Source: Bradyrhizobium guangxiense
GTDB taxonomy: Bacteria; Pseudomonadota; Alphaproteobacteria; Rhizobiales; Xanthobacteraceae
Direction of reading: 5' to 3'
DNA length: 64,000 bases
NCBI RefSeq assembly: GCF_004114915.1
Contig: NZ_CP022219.1
Location: 6,168,501 to 6,232,500, forward strand
Position numbers and translations under genes: made by a program
The notes under the pieces: generated by a model
Databases searched by the model: none
Seen by the model: only the letters and a program-made list of their open reading frames with translations
Told to the model about the DNA's origin: nothing
Shown: positions 36,221 to 44,722 of the stretch, piece by piece
Layout of the letters: each line of letters opens with the position of its first letter
How positions within the stretch are numbered: position 1 is the stretch's first letter

Positions 36221-37453
36221 TCAAATCACGTAAAACCCGTGCGTGCCGTCGCGGCGGAGCTGCTCGACGAGGCCGTATTCCCAATCGAGATAGGCCTGCA
36301 TCGCCTTCTCCGCGACGTCGGTACCTTCATAGGGGCGGCGGTAGCGGTGGGCCGGATCCGGCTTGGGCAGCACGCGCGGCGGGCTGACCTCGAGCGCGCC
36401 GTCATAACCGCCTTCCAGCACATAGACCTCCCAGCCCATCTGCGCCAGCCAGGATGCCGTCATGTCGGCACGGACGCTCCTGTCGTCGGTCAGGATGATG
36501 CGCGCCCCGCGCACCGGCGCGGCCATGTCGGTCTCCTGCACGAGTTGCCCGCCCGGATAATGGCGGAAGCCCGGGAGATGGCCGGCCGCATACTCTTCCG
36601 CATCGCGCACATCGAAGCGATAGAGCGTGCGATCCGTCTGCGCGACGAGCGCGGCCATCTCGCTCGCACCGATATGGCGAACGCCGGCACGATAGGCGAC
36701 ATCGCGCGCATTGGCGGGACCACCCTGGAACGGCCCGATCGCACCGCGCCTGTCGGCGCCGTGGTCGAGCGTGTGCCGCGCCAGCGTCCAGCCGATGGTG
36801 CCGTTGCGCAGCGCCCGCACCTTGTTGGGCACGCCGGCATTGATCAGCGACTGGGTGCCGATGATCGAGCGCGTGCGCCCGGCACAATTGACGATGATGG
36901 TGGTCTCGGGGTCCGGGGCGGCTTGTCCTGCCCGCAGCACCAGCTCCGCGCCGGGCACGCTGACCGAGCCCGGAATGTTCATGGTCGCATATTCGTCGAA
37001 ACGACGAACGTCGAGAATGGCGATGTTGGCCTTGTCCGCGATGAGCTTGGCCACCTCGTCGGCGCTGAACGAGGGCGTGTGGCGCCGCGCTTCGACCAGC
37101 TCGCCGAACGCTTTGGAATAGGAATTGACGTCCTCGAAGACCTCAAAGCCTGCCGCGCGCCAGGCCTTCAACCCGCCGTCGAGCGCGCTGATATCAGTAT
37201 AGCCGAGCGCCGCCAGACGCTCGGCGCCAGCGGCGACCAGCCCCTCACCGTCGTCGTAGAGAACGATCGGCACGTCCCTGCGCGGCAGCCTCGCCTCGGC
37301 CTCGATCTCGATCCGGTCGACGGCCATGTTGGCCGCGAACAGCGGATGCCCGGTCGCAAAGCCCGCCTCGTATCTGAGATCGAGCAGCGCTATCTCCTCT
37401 CGCAGCAGCAGCGCCCGGCGGATGTCGGCGGGAGTGACGGTGGGAAGCTTCAT
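36221..37453 (-). CDS. Triple-domain rhodanese-like protein
   Basis: A 410-residue protein with three rhodanese modules (about residues 5-105, 125-230, 260-355). Only the middle one has the active-site cysteine, Cys190 in IIVNCAGRTRS; the loops of the first and third have Asp at this place (VLYDDGEG, ILTDDRSV). It probably transfers sulfur or senses redox state, with the inactive modules structural. Cytoplasmic, no signal peptide. It is not clearly in an operon. Confidence 0.85.
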   Translation of the reverse strand: MKLPTVTPADIRRALLLREEIALLDLRYEAGFATGHPLFAANMAVDRIEIEAEARLPRRDVPIVLYDDGEGLVAAGAERLAALGYTDISALDGGLKAWRAAGFEVFEDVNSYSKAFGELVEARRHTPSFSADEVAKLIADKANIAILDVRRFDEYATMNIPGSVSVPGAELVLRAGQAAPDPETTIIVNCAGRTRSIIGTQSLINAGVPNKVRALRNGTIGWTLARHTLDHGADRRGAIGPFQGGPANARDVAYRAGVRHIGASEMAALVAQTDRTLYRFDVRDAEEYAAGHLPGFRHYPGGQLVQETDMAAPVRGARIILTDDRSVRADMTASWLAQMGWEVYVLEGGYDGALEVSPPRVLPKPDPAHRYRRPYEGTDVAEKAMQAYLDWEYGLVEQLRRDGTHGFYVI

Positions 37454-37501
37454 GACGTGGACCCTAGGGAAGGACAGGCCCTGGGCTTTTGAACGATTAG
37501 A

Positions 37502-37537
37502 AGCGCGTTGGCTAGCCTCAGCGCGTTGGCTAGCCTT
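37502..37537. repeat. Tandem 18-bp duplication
   Basis: Two copies of AGCGCGTTGGCTAGCCT plus one base (37502-37519, 37520-37537) differ only in the last base. It lies just after the PepSY gene end, in noncoding DNA. Confidence 0.7.
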
Positions 37538-37543
37538 GCCGGC

Positions 37544-38725
37544 TCACTCGCCGGGAACGAGCCGCCCGAGCGGCTTCTGTGCCGGGCGCCGCAGCTTGCG
37601 GCGCGACAGATAGAGCAGGATGCCGGTGACCGAAAACAACGGCATCAGGATCGCGGCCAGCATGAAGGCGAACTTGCCCGGCCAGCCCAGGATCGCGCCG
37701 CGATGGATGTCGTAGATGGCCGCGATGATCTTCTCGCCGAACGTCTTGTCGGTAAAGCGCTCCGCGGCGACCAGCTGGCCGGTGACGGCGTCGATGCGGA
37801 ATTCGTCGCGCGTGGTCTCGAGCAACGAGGACTTCCCCCACGACCGGATGCGGATCGTCGTGCCCGGTCCGCCCGGCAGCGTCAGCAAGGCCCTGGCGAA
37901 CCGATCGCCCTCCTCGCGCAGGAACGTCGTCCATGCCGGATCGAATCCGATTGACGGCACCGGCTCGGAGTTGGCCGCACGCGGCGGCTTTGCGGGCATC
38001 TTCGCTGCGACAACGTGCGGACGCGCCAGCAGCCAGGCCACGCCGTCCTTGTACCATTCGAAGGAGAAATACAGTCCGGTGAGCGTCATGGCGAGATAGA
38101 TCGGCAGGACCCAGGTGCCGATCACGGTGTGCAGAGAGCGATGCAAGGCGCGCCCACCAAGCGCGAGGTTCGGTTTCAACCACATCTTCACGCTGCCCGC
38201 ACGACGCGGCCAGCGCAGCACGAGACCCGAGACCAGCATGATGATCAGACCGAGCGCGATCGCGCCGGTGATCGGGCGCCCCCAGCCCTTGCCGTCACCG
38301 GGAATCAGCAGCCAGCGATGCAGCCGGCGCACGGTCGCGAAGAACGCCTCGCCGCGAGGCGAGCCCAGCACGCGCGCATCATAGGGATCGACATAAAGCG
38401 AGGTCGGACGATCTCCCCGCTCGTCGCGCGCAAAACGGACATGGACCGCTGCCGACGGATCGCTCGACAACGTGACGGCCGAGACTTTGCCGAGGTCCTG
38501 CGCCGCCTTCAGCCGTGTCACCAGCGCGTCAGGCATCAGCACCGGCGCCTGACGCGGCGCGACCTGCATGATGCCGGCGTTGAGATGATCGATGATCTCG
38601 TCCTCGAAACTCATGATCGCGCCGGTCAGCGCGATCAGGGACAGCAGCAGCGCGAGCACCAGCCCCGCGACGGAATGGACCTGGAACAGGACCGCCTTGA
38701 TCGTGTGCCCCCGCAGCCCCGACAT
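37544..38725 (-). CDS. PepSY-associated transmembrane protein, siderophore-reductase type
   Basis: A 393-residue inner-membrane protein with about four hydrophobic helices (near residues 12-38, 150-170, 197-222 and 355-380) and PepSY-like stretches. Conserved histidines in HSVAGLVLALLL, LHRWLLIP, LHRSLHTVIGTW and YDIHRGAILG could bind heme. Homologues (PiuB/FsrB-like) reduce ferric siderophores after import. It starts 2 bp after the TonB receptor stop, so the two are coupled and likely work together in iron uptake. Confidence 0.85.
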   Translation of the reverse strand: MSGLRGHTIKAVLFQVHSVAGLVLALLLSLIALTGAIMSFEDEIIDHLNAGIMQVAPRQAPVLMPDALVTRLKAAQDLGKVSAVTLSSDPSAAVHVRFARDERGDRPTSLYVDPYDARVLGSPRGEAFFATVRRLHRWLLIPGDGKGWGRPITGAIALGLIIMLVSGLVLRWPRRAGSVKMWLKPNLALGGRALHRSLHTVIGTWVLPIYLAMTLTGLYFSFEWYKDGVAWLLARPHVVAAKMPAKPPRAANSEPVPSIGFDPAWTTFLREEGDRFARALLTLPGGPGTTIRIRSWGKSSLLETTRDEFRIDAVTGQLVAAERFTDKTFGEKIIAAIYDIHRGAILGWPGKFAFMLAAILMPLFSVTGILLYLSRRKLRRPAQKPLGRLVPGE

Positions 38726-38727
38726 CG

Positions 38728-41052
38728 CTAGAACTTCACCGTCGCCGACAGCGATACCCGCCGCGCATCGCCGATGGCGACGCCCAGATTGTTCTGTGCG
38801 GATGTGTAATAGACGGTGTCGAACAGGTTCTTGACGTTGAGCTGATAGACAACCGGCAATGCCTGATGCTTCGTCTCATAGGTCGCGAAGATATCGGCGA
38901 CGACATAGGACGGCAGCACGAAACTATTCAACGCATCGCCGGCCCGGTCGCCGACATAGCGGGCGCCGCCGCCGAGCCTGAGCTGGCCGGGAAGCACCGT
39001 GCCGAAATCGTAGACCAGGTAGAGCGAAGCCGTGTTCATCGCGACGTTCTGCAATCGCTTGCCGGCATAGGTCGGATCCTCGGTCACACGCGCATCGGTG
39101 TAACCATAGCTTCCGATCATGCTCCAATTGGCGGAGAGCCGGCCGGTCACGTCGATCTCGAGGCCGCGCGAGCGCACCTTGCCGGCCGCGGTATAGACGT
39201 TGAAGCCCGTCGCGGTGTCGAGCTGGCTGACCAGCACGTTGTGCTTTTCGATATCGTAGACGGCGATCGTGCCCGACAGGCGCTTGTCGAGATCGAATTT
39301 CACGCCGGTCTCGTACTGCGTTCCCTCCTCGGGGGCGATGTTCGATCCCAGCACGACGCCACCGCCATTGCTCAGCGGAGCGATGGTCGAGTTCGGCTTC
39401 AGCGACTGCGAGTAGCTCGCATAGAGCGAGATCTGGTCGGTGAGCTTGAAGATCGCCCCGCCGAGGGGAAGCACCGCATCCGCCGACACGTTGGTGTTGG
39501 TGATGAACGGCTTTCCGCGGCCGGCGATCTGGTCGTAGTCCATGTAACGCACACCGCCGACCAGCGCGAACCGCTCCGTCAGATGCAGCGTGTCCTGGAA
39601 GAACAGCGACCACTGGCCGAGCTTGTCGGTCTGGGCGCTGTCGCTGTTCGACACCGTCGCACCCGGTCCGATCAGGCCGTAGACGGGATTATAGACGTTG
39701 AAGGAGGGCGCCGCCTGCCGGATCAGATTGTCGCGGTAGATCGTACGGTACTGACCGTCCCCACCGAACAGCACGTCGTTGCGCATGTCACCGAGCCAGA
39801 ACCCGCCCGAGATGTAGGACGTGCCGTAGCTCGAATTGCTGAGCGAGCCCTGCGTGCCGTCATTGCTGCGCGTCTCGACGCCGGTCTTCGCGTTGACGCC
39901 GGTGATGCGGAGCTGGTTGGCGCTGAAAGTCTCGGTGTTGTAACTGTAAGCGGCGGTCACCTTCCAGTCCTGGTTGAGGCGATGCTCGACCGAGGCCTGA
40001 ATCAGGTCGGACGTCCCCCAAATGTTGTTGTAGGGCTCGTCGAGACGACGCGTCGCGGGGATCGCCAGCGGCACGCCGTTGATGTAGGCCGTGCCGCGGT
40101 CGAACGGAGAGATGAACTCGCGGTGCTCGTAATTGAGCTGAACCGTGGTGTCCTGGCCGTACCAGGCGAGCGACGGCGCCACCAGCATCTCGCGATGCCG
40201 GCCAAAATTGCGCCAATAATCCTCGCTGACGCCGTATCCGATGAAGCGATAGGCGAGACCCTGGTCGCCGATCGGACCGGTGATGTCGAGCGTGCCGTCA
40301 GCACCGGTCTTCGAGGCACTGAAGGCCGAGCCGAGCAGCATGACCGAACCATGCTGATAGAGCTCGGGGCGCTTGCTGATGGTGTTGACGATGCCGCCGG
40401 GGTCCATGATGCCGTAGAGCAGCGAGGCCGGCCCCTTCAGCACCTCCACGCTCTCAACGGCGGCATTGAGGCTGCGGCTCTGCACCAGCGGCATGCCGTT
40501 GCGCATGATCGAGCCGTCGCGATTGTCGCCGAACCCGCGGCGGATCACGGCGTCCTGAGTACCGGCCAGCGTGTTGGTCTGGGTGATGCCGCTGATATTC
40601 ACCAGGGCATCGTCGATGTTGCGCGGGAGCTGATCCTTCAGCACCTGCTCGGGCACGACATTGACGGCCTGCGAGGTGTCGAGCGGCGAGGCGCCGCTGC
40701 GCAACGTGGTCGCGCTCGGCATCGCACGATAGCCGAGCCTTGCGACCTGTTGCGCGGCGGCTTCCGCGGCCGCTCGCTCCGAGAGCGTCGGCGAGGCAGG
40801 TGCCGGATTGCGGTTGCGCTGGCGCGCGGTCTGCGTCGGGCGTGAAGAAGGGTCCGACGCGCGCACCGGCTTCGACCGGGGTGCCGGTGCCTCCACCGTC
40901 ACCGGCGGCAGGGCTGATTGGGCCTGCGCGGTCGTCGTGCTCGAGGGACATTCGGCGAGCAGCACGGCCGCTCCGATGAGAAGACCCGCCCGGCTCTTGC
41001 CGGCGCGGGTTCGACGGCCGTTGATACACAGGCCATCCAGATGAGCAGGCAC
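38728..41052 (-). CDS. TonB-dependent siderophore receptor
   Basis: A 774-residue outer-membrane receptor. After a signal peptide and an Ala/Pro/Arg-rich linker (residues about 45-95), the plug domain contains LDTSQAVNVVPEQVLKDQLP and VEVLKGPASLLYGIMDPGGI, followed by the barrel ending in SLSATVKF with a terminal aromatic as usual. The family imports ferric hydroxamate or catecholate siderophores. The gene precedes a PepSY reductase. Upstream direct repeats at 41135-41164 may be iron-regulatory. Confidence 0.9.
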   Translation of the reverse strand: MPAHLDGLCINGRRTRAGKSRAGLLIGAAVLLAECPSSTTTAQAQSALPPVTVEAPAPRSKPVRASDPSSRPTQTARQRNRNPAPASPTLSERAAAEAAAQQVARLGYRAMPSATTLRSGASPLDTSQAVNVVPEQVLKDQLPRNIDDALVNISGITQTNTLAGTQDAVIRRGFGDNRDGSIMRNGMPLVQSRSLNAAVESVEVLKGPASLLYGIMDPGGIVNTISKRPELYQHGSVMLLGSAFSASKTGADGTLDITGPIGDQGLAYRFIGYGVSEDYWRNFGRHREMLVAPSLAWYGQDTTVQLNYEHREFISPFDRGTAYINGVPLAIPATRRLDEPYNNIWGTSDLIQASVEHRLNQDWKVTAAYSYNTETFSANQLRITGVNAKTGVETRSNDGTQGSLSNSSYGTSYISGGFWLGDMRNDVLFGGDGQYRTIYRDNLIRQAAPSFNVYNPVYGLIGPGATVSNSDSAQTDKLGQWSLFFQDTLHLTERFALVGGVRYMDYDQIAGRGKPFITNTNVSADAVLPLGGAIFKLTDQISLYASYSQSLKPNSTIAPLSNGGGVVLGSNIAPEEGTQYETGVKFDLDKRLSGTIAVYDIEKHNVLVSQLDTATGFNVYTAAGKVRSRGLEIDVTGRLSANWSMIGSYGYTDARVTEDPTYAGKRLQNVAMNTASLYLVYDFGTVLPGQLRLGGGARYVGDRAGDALNSFVLPSYVVADIFATYETKHQALPVVYQLNVKNLFDTVYYTSAQNNLGVAIGDARRVSLSATVKF

Positions 41053-41134
41053 GTTCGATTCACTTCCAGGTCAGACGCAGCATTGAAGCTGGCGCGTCTA
41101 ACAGTCGCTGTGCGCGAAGAGAACCGTAGGCGGA

Positions 41135-41164
41135 GTTGAATCGCTCTAGTGTTGAATCGTTCTA
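41135..41164. promoter_or_regulatory. Possible iron-responsive direct repeats upstream of the TonB receptor
   Basis: GTTGAATCGCTCTA (41135) and GTTGAATCGTTCTA (41151) repeat with a 16-bp period, about 83-112 bp upstream of the receptor start. Read on the minus strand, TTAGAACGATTCAAC resembles an imperfect ICE box (TTTAGAA-N3-TTCTAAA) bound by Irr in rhizobia. Confidence 0.4.
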
Positions 41165-41263
41165 AGAAACGAGCCACCCCGAACGCCAATCTCAGATTGC
41201 GATCGTACCGGCCGCGACACGCTGCACGAGAATTCGCGGCGACCCATCACGTTTCATGCGATC

Positions 41264-42148
41264 TCACGCGATCGCGGGAGCGGTTAGTTCATCGAGCATT
41301 CGCTTGAACGCAGCGCCGTCGGACGAGGCCCGCAGCGGCGGGCGCACGCGCTGCCAGCCGGCATCGCCGGTCTGCGCCGCCAGGATCGCCTTCAGCGTCG
41401 CGGTGAACGAGGGCGTCTTCAGCACGATGTCGGTCACAGCCCGCATGCGCGCTTCGACATCCTTGCCCTCGACCATGCCCTTGACCAGCTCGGGCACTAC
41501 ATTGGCCATGCCGCAGATGGTGCCGGCGCCGCCGGCTGCGATCGCACGGGCGATATCGGCTTCGTTGCCGACGGTGATGGCGAGCTCGGGCGCTGCGGCA
41601 CGGAAGGCCTGGAACTGCTTCAAATCGCCGCTGGAGTCTTTCAGGCCGGCGACGACCTTGCCGTAGCGCTTGCGCAGGCTCGCCGCGACGGTGGTGGGGA
41701 TTGCGACGCCCGACATTTGCGGGATGTGGTAGAGATAGGCGCGCAAGCGATCGTCAGCGACGCCGTCGATGATTGCGGCAAACGCATCTTCAATGCCCTC
41801 GGGCGAAACGCCGCGGTCGAAATAGGGCGGCAGCACCAGCACGTGGCGCAGGCCGAGGCCGAGCACGGCGCGCGCGAGCGCGATGCTGTCGGTGATGGCG
41901 GGGAAGCCGCCGCCGATGCCGATGCGCTCCGGGGCGACGCCGGCCTTGAGCACGGTTTCAATGATCGTGACGCGCTCGGCGACATTGAAGGAGGTGCCCT
42001 CGCCGGTGGTGCCGAACAGCACGACGCCGTCGACACCCTTGCCGAACAGCTGCTTGGCGTGAGCCGCGAGCTTTGCCGAGTCCACGCTGCCGTCGCTCGC
42101 CAGCGGCGTCGCCGACGCCACCCAGAATCCGCGAATTGCCTCGGTCAT
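41264..42148 (-). CDS. Dihydrodipicolinate synthase/4-hydroxy-2-oxo acid aldolase family protein
   Basis: A 294-residue class I aldolase of the DapA superfamily with the canonical residues: GTTGEGTSF loop, Tyr in YLYHIPQMSG and Schiff-base Lys in AGLKDSSGD. It is divergent from a FAD-linked 2-hydroxyacid dehydrogenase and GntR regulator, so it is more likely a catabolic pyruvate-forming lyase than a lysine biosynthesis enzyme. The ATG at 42148 with AAAGGG upstream is preferred to a GTG at 42151. Confidence 0.85.
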   Translation of the reverse strand: MTEAIRGFWVASATPLASDGSVDSAKLAAHAKQLFGKGVDGVVLFGTTGEGTSFNVAERVTIIETVLKAGVAPERIGIGGGFPAITDSIALARAVLGLGLRHVLVLPPYFDRGVSPEGIEDAFAAIIDGVADDRLRAYLYHIPQMSGVAIPTTVAASLRKRYGKVVAGLKDSSGDLKQFQAFRAAAPELAITVGNEADIARAIAAGGAGTICGMANVVPELVKGMVEGKDVEARMRAVTDIVLKTPSFTATLKAILAAQTGDAGWQRVRPPLRASSDGAAFKRMLDELTAPAIA

Positions 42149-42240
42149 CACACTGCCCTTTGTTCGACTCCGACCTAAGCCTCTGATCCAAAACGATCTT
42201 ACGAAGCTTTGTCAGACCTTGTTTTTGCTTTACTTTTCAT

Positions 42241-42259
42241 CTTGTACCTTACATACAAG
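42241..42259. promoter_or_regulatory. Likely GntR (FadR-subfamily) operator
   Basis: CTTGTACCTTACATACAAG is an inverted repeat (CTTGTA/TACAAG around seven bases) in the divergent region between the aldolase and FAD dehydrogenase genes. FadR-type GntR proteins favour palindromes with GT and AC half sites; the regulator at 43748 is the obvious candidate. Confidence 0.55.
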
Positions 42260-42325
42260 ACCCATGCAAACCCTTTCCACCGCGGCGGCGCGCGTGGGCG
42301 CAGCCCATTTCTGAGGAGGTCTCGC

Positions 42326-43738
42326 ATGAACGTGGTGACCCCTATCGGGCAACCCGACCAATTGCTCGGCGCCTTGCGCGACAAGCTCGGCGCGGCCGCG
42401 GTGCTTGTTGGCACCGACGTGCCGGCGCGCAATTGCAACGACTGGAGCGCGAGCCTGCCGCAGACGCCGCTGGCGGTGATCCGCCCCGTCGATGCGCAAG
42501 GCGTGGCCGATGCGATTGCGCCCTGCCGGCAGGCGCGCCTGCCGTTCGTGCCGCAGGGCGGACTGACCGGACTGTGCCGCGGCGCCTCGCCCGAGGCCGG
42601 CTGGGTGGCGATCTCGCTGGAGCGCATGAGCGGCATCGAGGAGATCGATCCTGCTTCGATGACGATGACGGTGAAGGCCGGTACGCCGCTGGAGACGATC
42701 CAGAAGGCCGCGGACGAGGCCGGCTTCTTCTTTCCGCTCGACCTCGGCTCGCGCGGCTCCTGCGCGATCGGCGGCAATCTCTCGACCAATGCCGGCGGCA
42801 ACCGCGTGATCCGCTACGGCATGACGCGCGAGCTGGTGCTCGGTCTCGAAGTCGTGCTGCCGGACGGCACCATCATCACTGGCCTCAACAAGCTGATGAA
42901 GAACAATGCGGGCTACGATCTGAAGCATCTGTTCATCGGCTCGGAAGGCACGCTCGGCATCATCACCCGCGTGGTGCTGAAGCTGTTCCCGAAGCCGCGC
43001 TCGACCATGGCGGCGCTCTGCGCGTTGAAGGATTACGCTGCGGTGATCGCCCTGCTCGGCGCGGCGCGCAGCGGGCTCGGGCCGCTGCTGTCGGCCTTCG
43101 AGGTGATGTGGCCGGATTATTGGGACGTGATCACGACACGCGCTGGCGTGAAGCCGCCGGTCGCCGCCGGCCACGGTCTCTATGTGCTGGTGGAAGCGCA
43201 AGGGACCGACGAGAGCGTCGATGCGCCGCGCTTCCAGGCCTGGCTCGAGGAGCTGATGGAGCGCGGGCTGCTGGCGGACGCCGCCGTGGCGCAATCGCTG
43301 GCGCAGACGCAAGCCTTCTGGCGCGTGCGCGACATCTGCGCCGAGTTCGGCCAGGTGCTGGGGCCGCACATCTCCTACGACATCGGCCTTGCGGTGGCCC
43401 GGATGGACGAGTTCGCCACGCGCTGCAAGGCTGCCCTCGCCTCCGGCATCAAGGGCTGCGAGAGCGTCTATTACGGCCATATCGGCGACGGCAATCTGCA
43501 TCTGGTCTCCTGGGTCACCGGCCTTCCCGTCGAGCAGCAGCCGAAGGAAGAGATGGATGCGATCATCTACGGCCTGGTGCGCGAGTTCGGCGGCAGCGTC
43601 TCCGCCGAGCACGGCATCGGCACCTTGAAGAAGCAGTGGCTGGGTCACGCCAGGAGCGAAGCCGAGATCGCGCTGATGCGGACGCTGAAGGCCGCGCTCG
43701 ATCCCGATCAGTTGCTCAATCCCGGCAAGGTGATCTGA
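42326..43738 (+). CDS. FAD-binding oxidoreductase, D-2-hydroxyacid dehydrogenase/GlcD type
   Basis: A 470-residue flavoenzyme with an FAD_binding_4 (PCMH) domain at about residues 45-220 and an FAD-linked oxidase C-terminal domain after it. Motifs: FVPQGGLTGLCRGA, LGSRGSCAIGGNLSTNAGG, HLFIGSEGTLGIIT, and a metal/substrate segment YYGHIGDGNLHL and SAEHGIGTLKK. Relatives oxidise D-2-hydroxyglutarate, D-lactate or glycolate. The ATG at 42326 follows GAGGAGG; the frame extends to 42209. Likely works with the divergent aldolase under the downstream GntR protein. Confidence 0.88.
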   Translation: MNVVTPIGQPDQLLGALRDKLGAAAVLVGTDVPARNCNDWSASLPQTPLAVIRPVDAQGVADAIAPCRQARLPFVPQGGLTGLCRGASPEAGWVAISLERMSGIEEIDPASMTMTVKAGTPLETIQKAADEAGFFFPLDLGSRGSCAIGGNLSTNAGGNRVIRYGMTRELVLGLEVVLPDGTIITGLNKLMKNNAGYDLKHLFIGSEGTLGIITRVVLKLFPKPRSTMAALCALKDYAAVIALLGAARSGLGPLLSAFEVMWPDYWDVITTRAGVKPPVAAGHGLYVLVEAQGTDESVDAPRFQAWLEELMERGLLADAAVAQSLAQTQAFWRVRDICAEFGQVLGPHISYDIGLAVARMDEFATRCKAALASGIKGCESVYYGHIGDGNLHLVSWVTGLPVEQQPKEEMDAIIYGLVREFGGSVSAEHGIGTLKKQWLGHARSEAEIALMRTLKAALDPDQLLNPGKVI

Positions 43739-43747
43739 GAAACGCGC

Positions 43748-44428
43748 ATGCGATCGCTCAAGCTCGATACGCCGAAATCGCTGTCGCAGCGGGTGATGCA
43801 GCGGCTACGGCAGGCGATCATCGAGGGCGAGTTCGCACTGGGAGCGGCCATCTCCGAGGAGATGGTGGCGAACGCCTTCGGCGTCAGCCGCACGCCGGTG
43901 CGCGAGGCCATGGGGCAGCTGCAGGCGCAAGGCCTCGTGGTGATCCGCCCGCAAGTCGGCAGCTTTGTCTTTACGCCGAGCGCGGACGACATCAACGCGC
44001 TCTGCACCTTCCGCATCGCGCTCGAACCCAAGGCCGCCGAGCTCGCCCATCGCCACGACCGCGACGGCGCTGTCGCTGCGATGAACGACGCGATCGCGGC
44101 GATGGAACCGGCGGTCGTGGCAAAGGACAACATCGCCTATGGCCGCGCCGATGCCGCCTTTCACGAGGCGCTGTTCGCCCATTGCGGCAACCGCTACCTC
44201 GCCGAATCCTATCAGCTGGTTTCCGGCCGCGTCGCCGCGCTCCGCACCAACCTGACCTCGCCGATCGACGTGCGGACCCGCACCTCGTTCGACGAGCATC
44301 GCAAGCTGCTCGATTTGTTCGCACGCGGCGAGCTCGCCACCTTCGAAGAATTGATGACCACGCATATCACCAATTCGGGCGTGGTCTATGCCAGGGCCCT
44401 GAAGGTGGAGACGCCCAGGTCGGAGTGA
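43748..44428 (+). CDS. GntR family transcriptional regulator (FCD domain)
   Basis: A 226-residue regulator: winged HTH in residues about 8-75 (ISEEMVANAFGVSRTPVREAM) and a C-terminal FCD effector domain with metal-binding histidines (for example ADAAFHEALFAHCGN and FDEHRKLL). It follows the FAD dehydrogenase by 9 bp, in one unit, and likely binds the palindrome at 42241-42259 to control it and the divergent aldolase. Confidence 0.88.
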   Translation: MRSLKLDTPKSLSQRVMQRLRQAIIEGEFALGAAISEEMVANAFGVSRTPVREAMGQLQAQGLVVIRPQVGSFVFTPSADDINALCTFRIALEPKAAELAHRHDRDGAVAAMNDAIAAMEPAVVAKDNIAYGRADAAFHEALFAHCGNRYLAESYQLVSGRVAALRTNLTSPIDVRTRTSFDEHRKLLDLFARGELATFEELMTTHITNSGVVYARALKVETPRSE

Positions 44429-44434
44429 TCCCGC

Positions 44435-44626
44435 CTATTTCGCACTCTGCGGTCCGGGCCTGTCCAGGAAGTCCAGCGCGGTGTTGATCTGTTCGAGCTG
44501 GTGCTCGATCTTGTCGCGATCCTCGATCGACGGCGTCTGTTCGAGCTGTTCCACGAGCTTCTGCTTTCGCAACAGCAAGTTCTCTATGACTGTACTCACA
44601 GCTCCCCCATCGCCAGAGGCGAACAT
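44435..44626 (-). CDS. Small coiled-coil hypothetical protein, 63 residues
   Basis: Mostly one charged amphipathic helix (ENLLLRKQKLVEQLEQTPSI, then DKIEHQLEQINTALDFL), likely a coiled coil. Start at the ATG 44626. It ends only 6 bp from the convergent GntR gene stop. I do not know its function; helix-rich composition, so unlike a random frame, supports a real gene. Confidence 0.6.
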   Translation of the reverse strand: MFASGDGGAVSTVIENLLLRKQKLVEQLEQTPSIEDRDKIEHQLEQINTALDFLDRPGPQSAK

Positions 44627-44722
44627 TTGCGAGCGCGCGCGAGCCGGGCTCGCAGCAACCCCTGCATCAGAATGTCCACGACGACGGATGGTTCCTGCGG
44701 GTGAACCCGGACGCTGATGGAA

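Noticed and set aside
38866-40845. A 659-codon open frame on the plus strand opposite the TonB receptor
   Set aside because: It is antisense to a receptor with full family signatures; the translation is biased toward Arg, Gly, Val and His and has no recognisable domain. High GC causes such shadows.
42230-43648. Long minus-strand open frame opposite the FAD dehydrogenase
   Set aside because: Same reason: the plus strand encodes a complete flavoenzyme and the antisense translation is His/Arg-rich with no motif.
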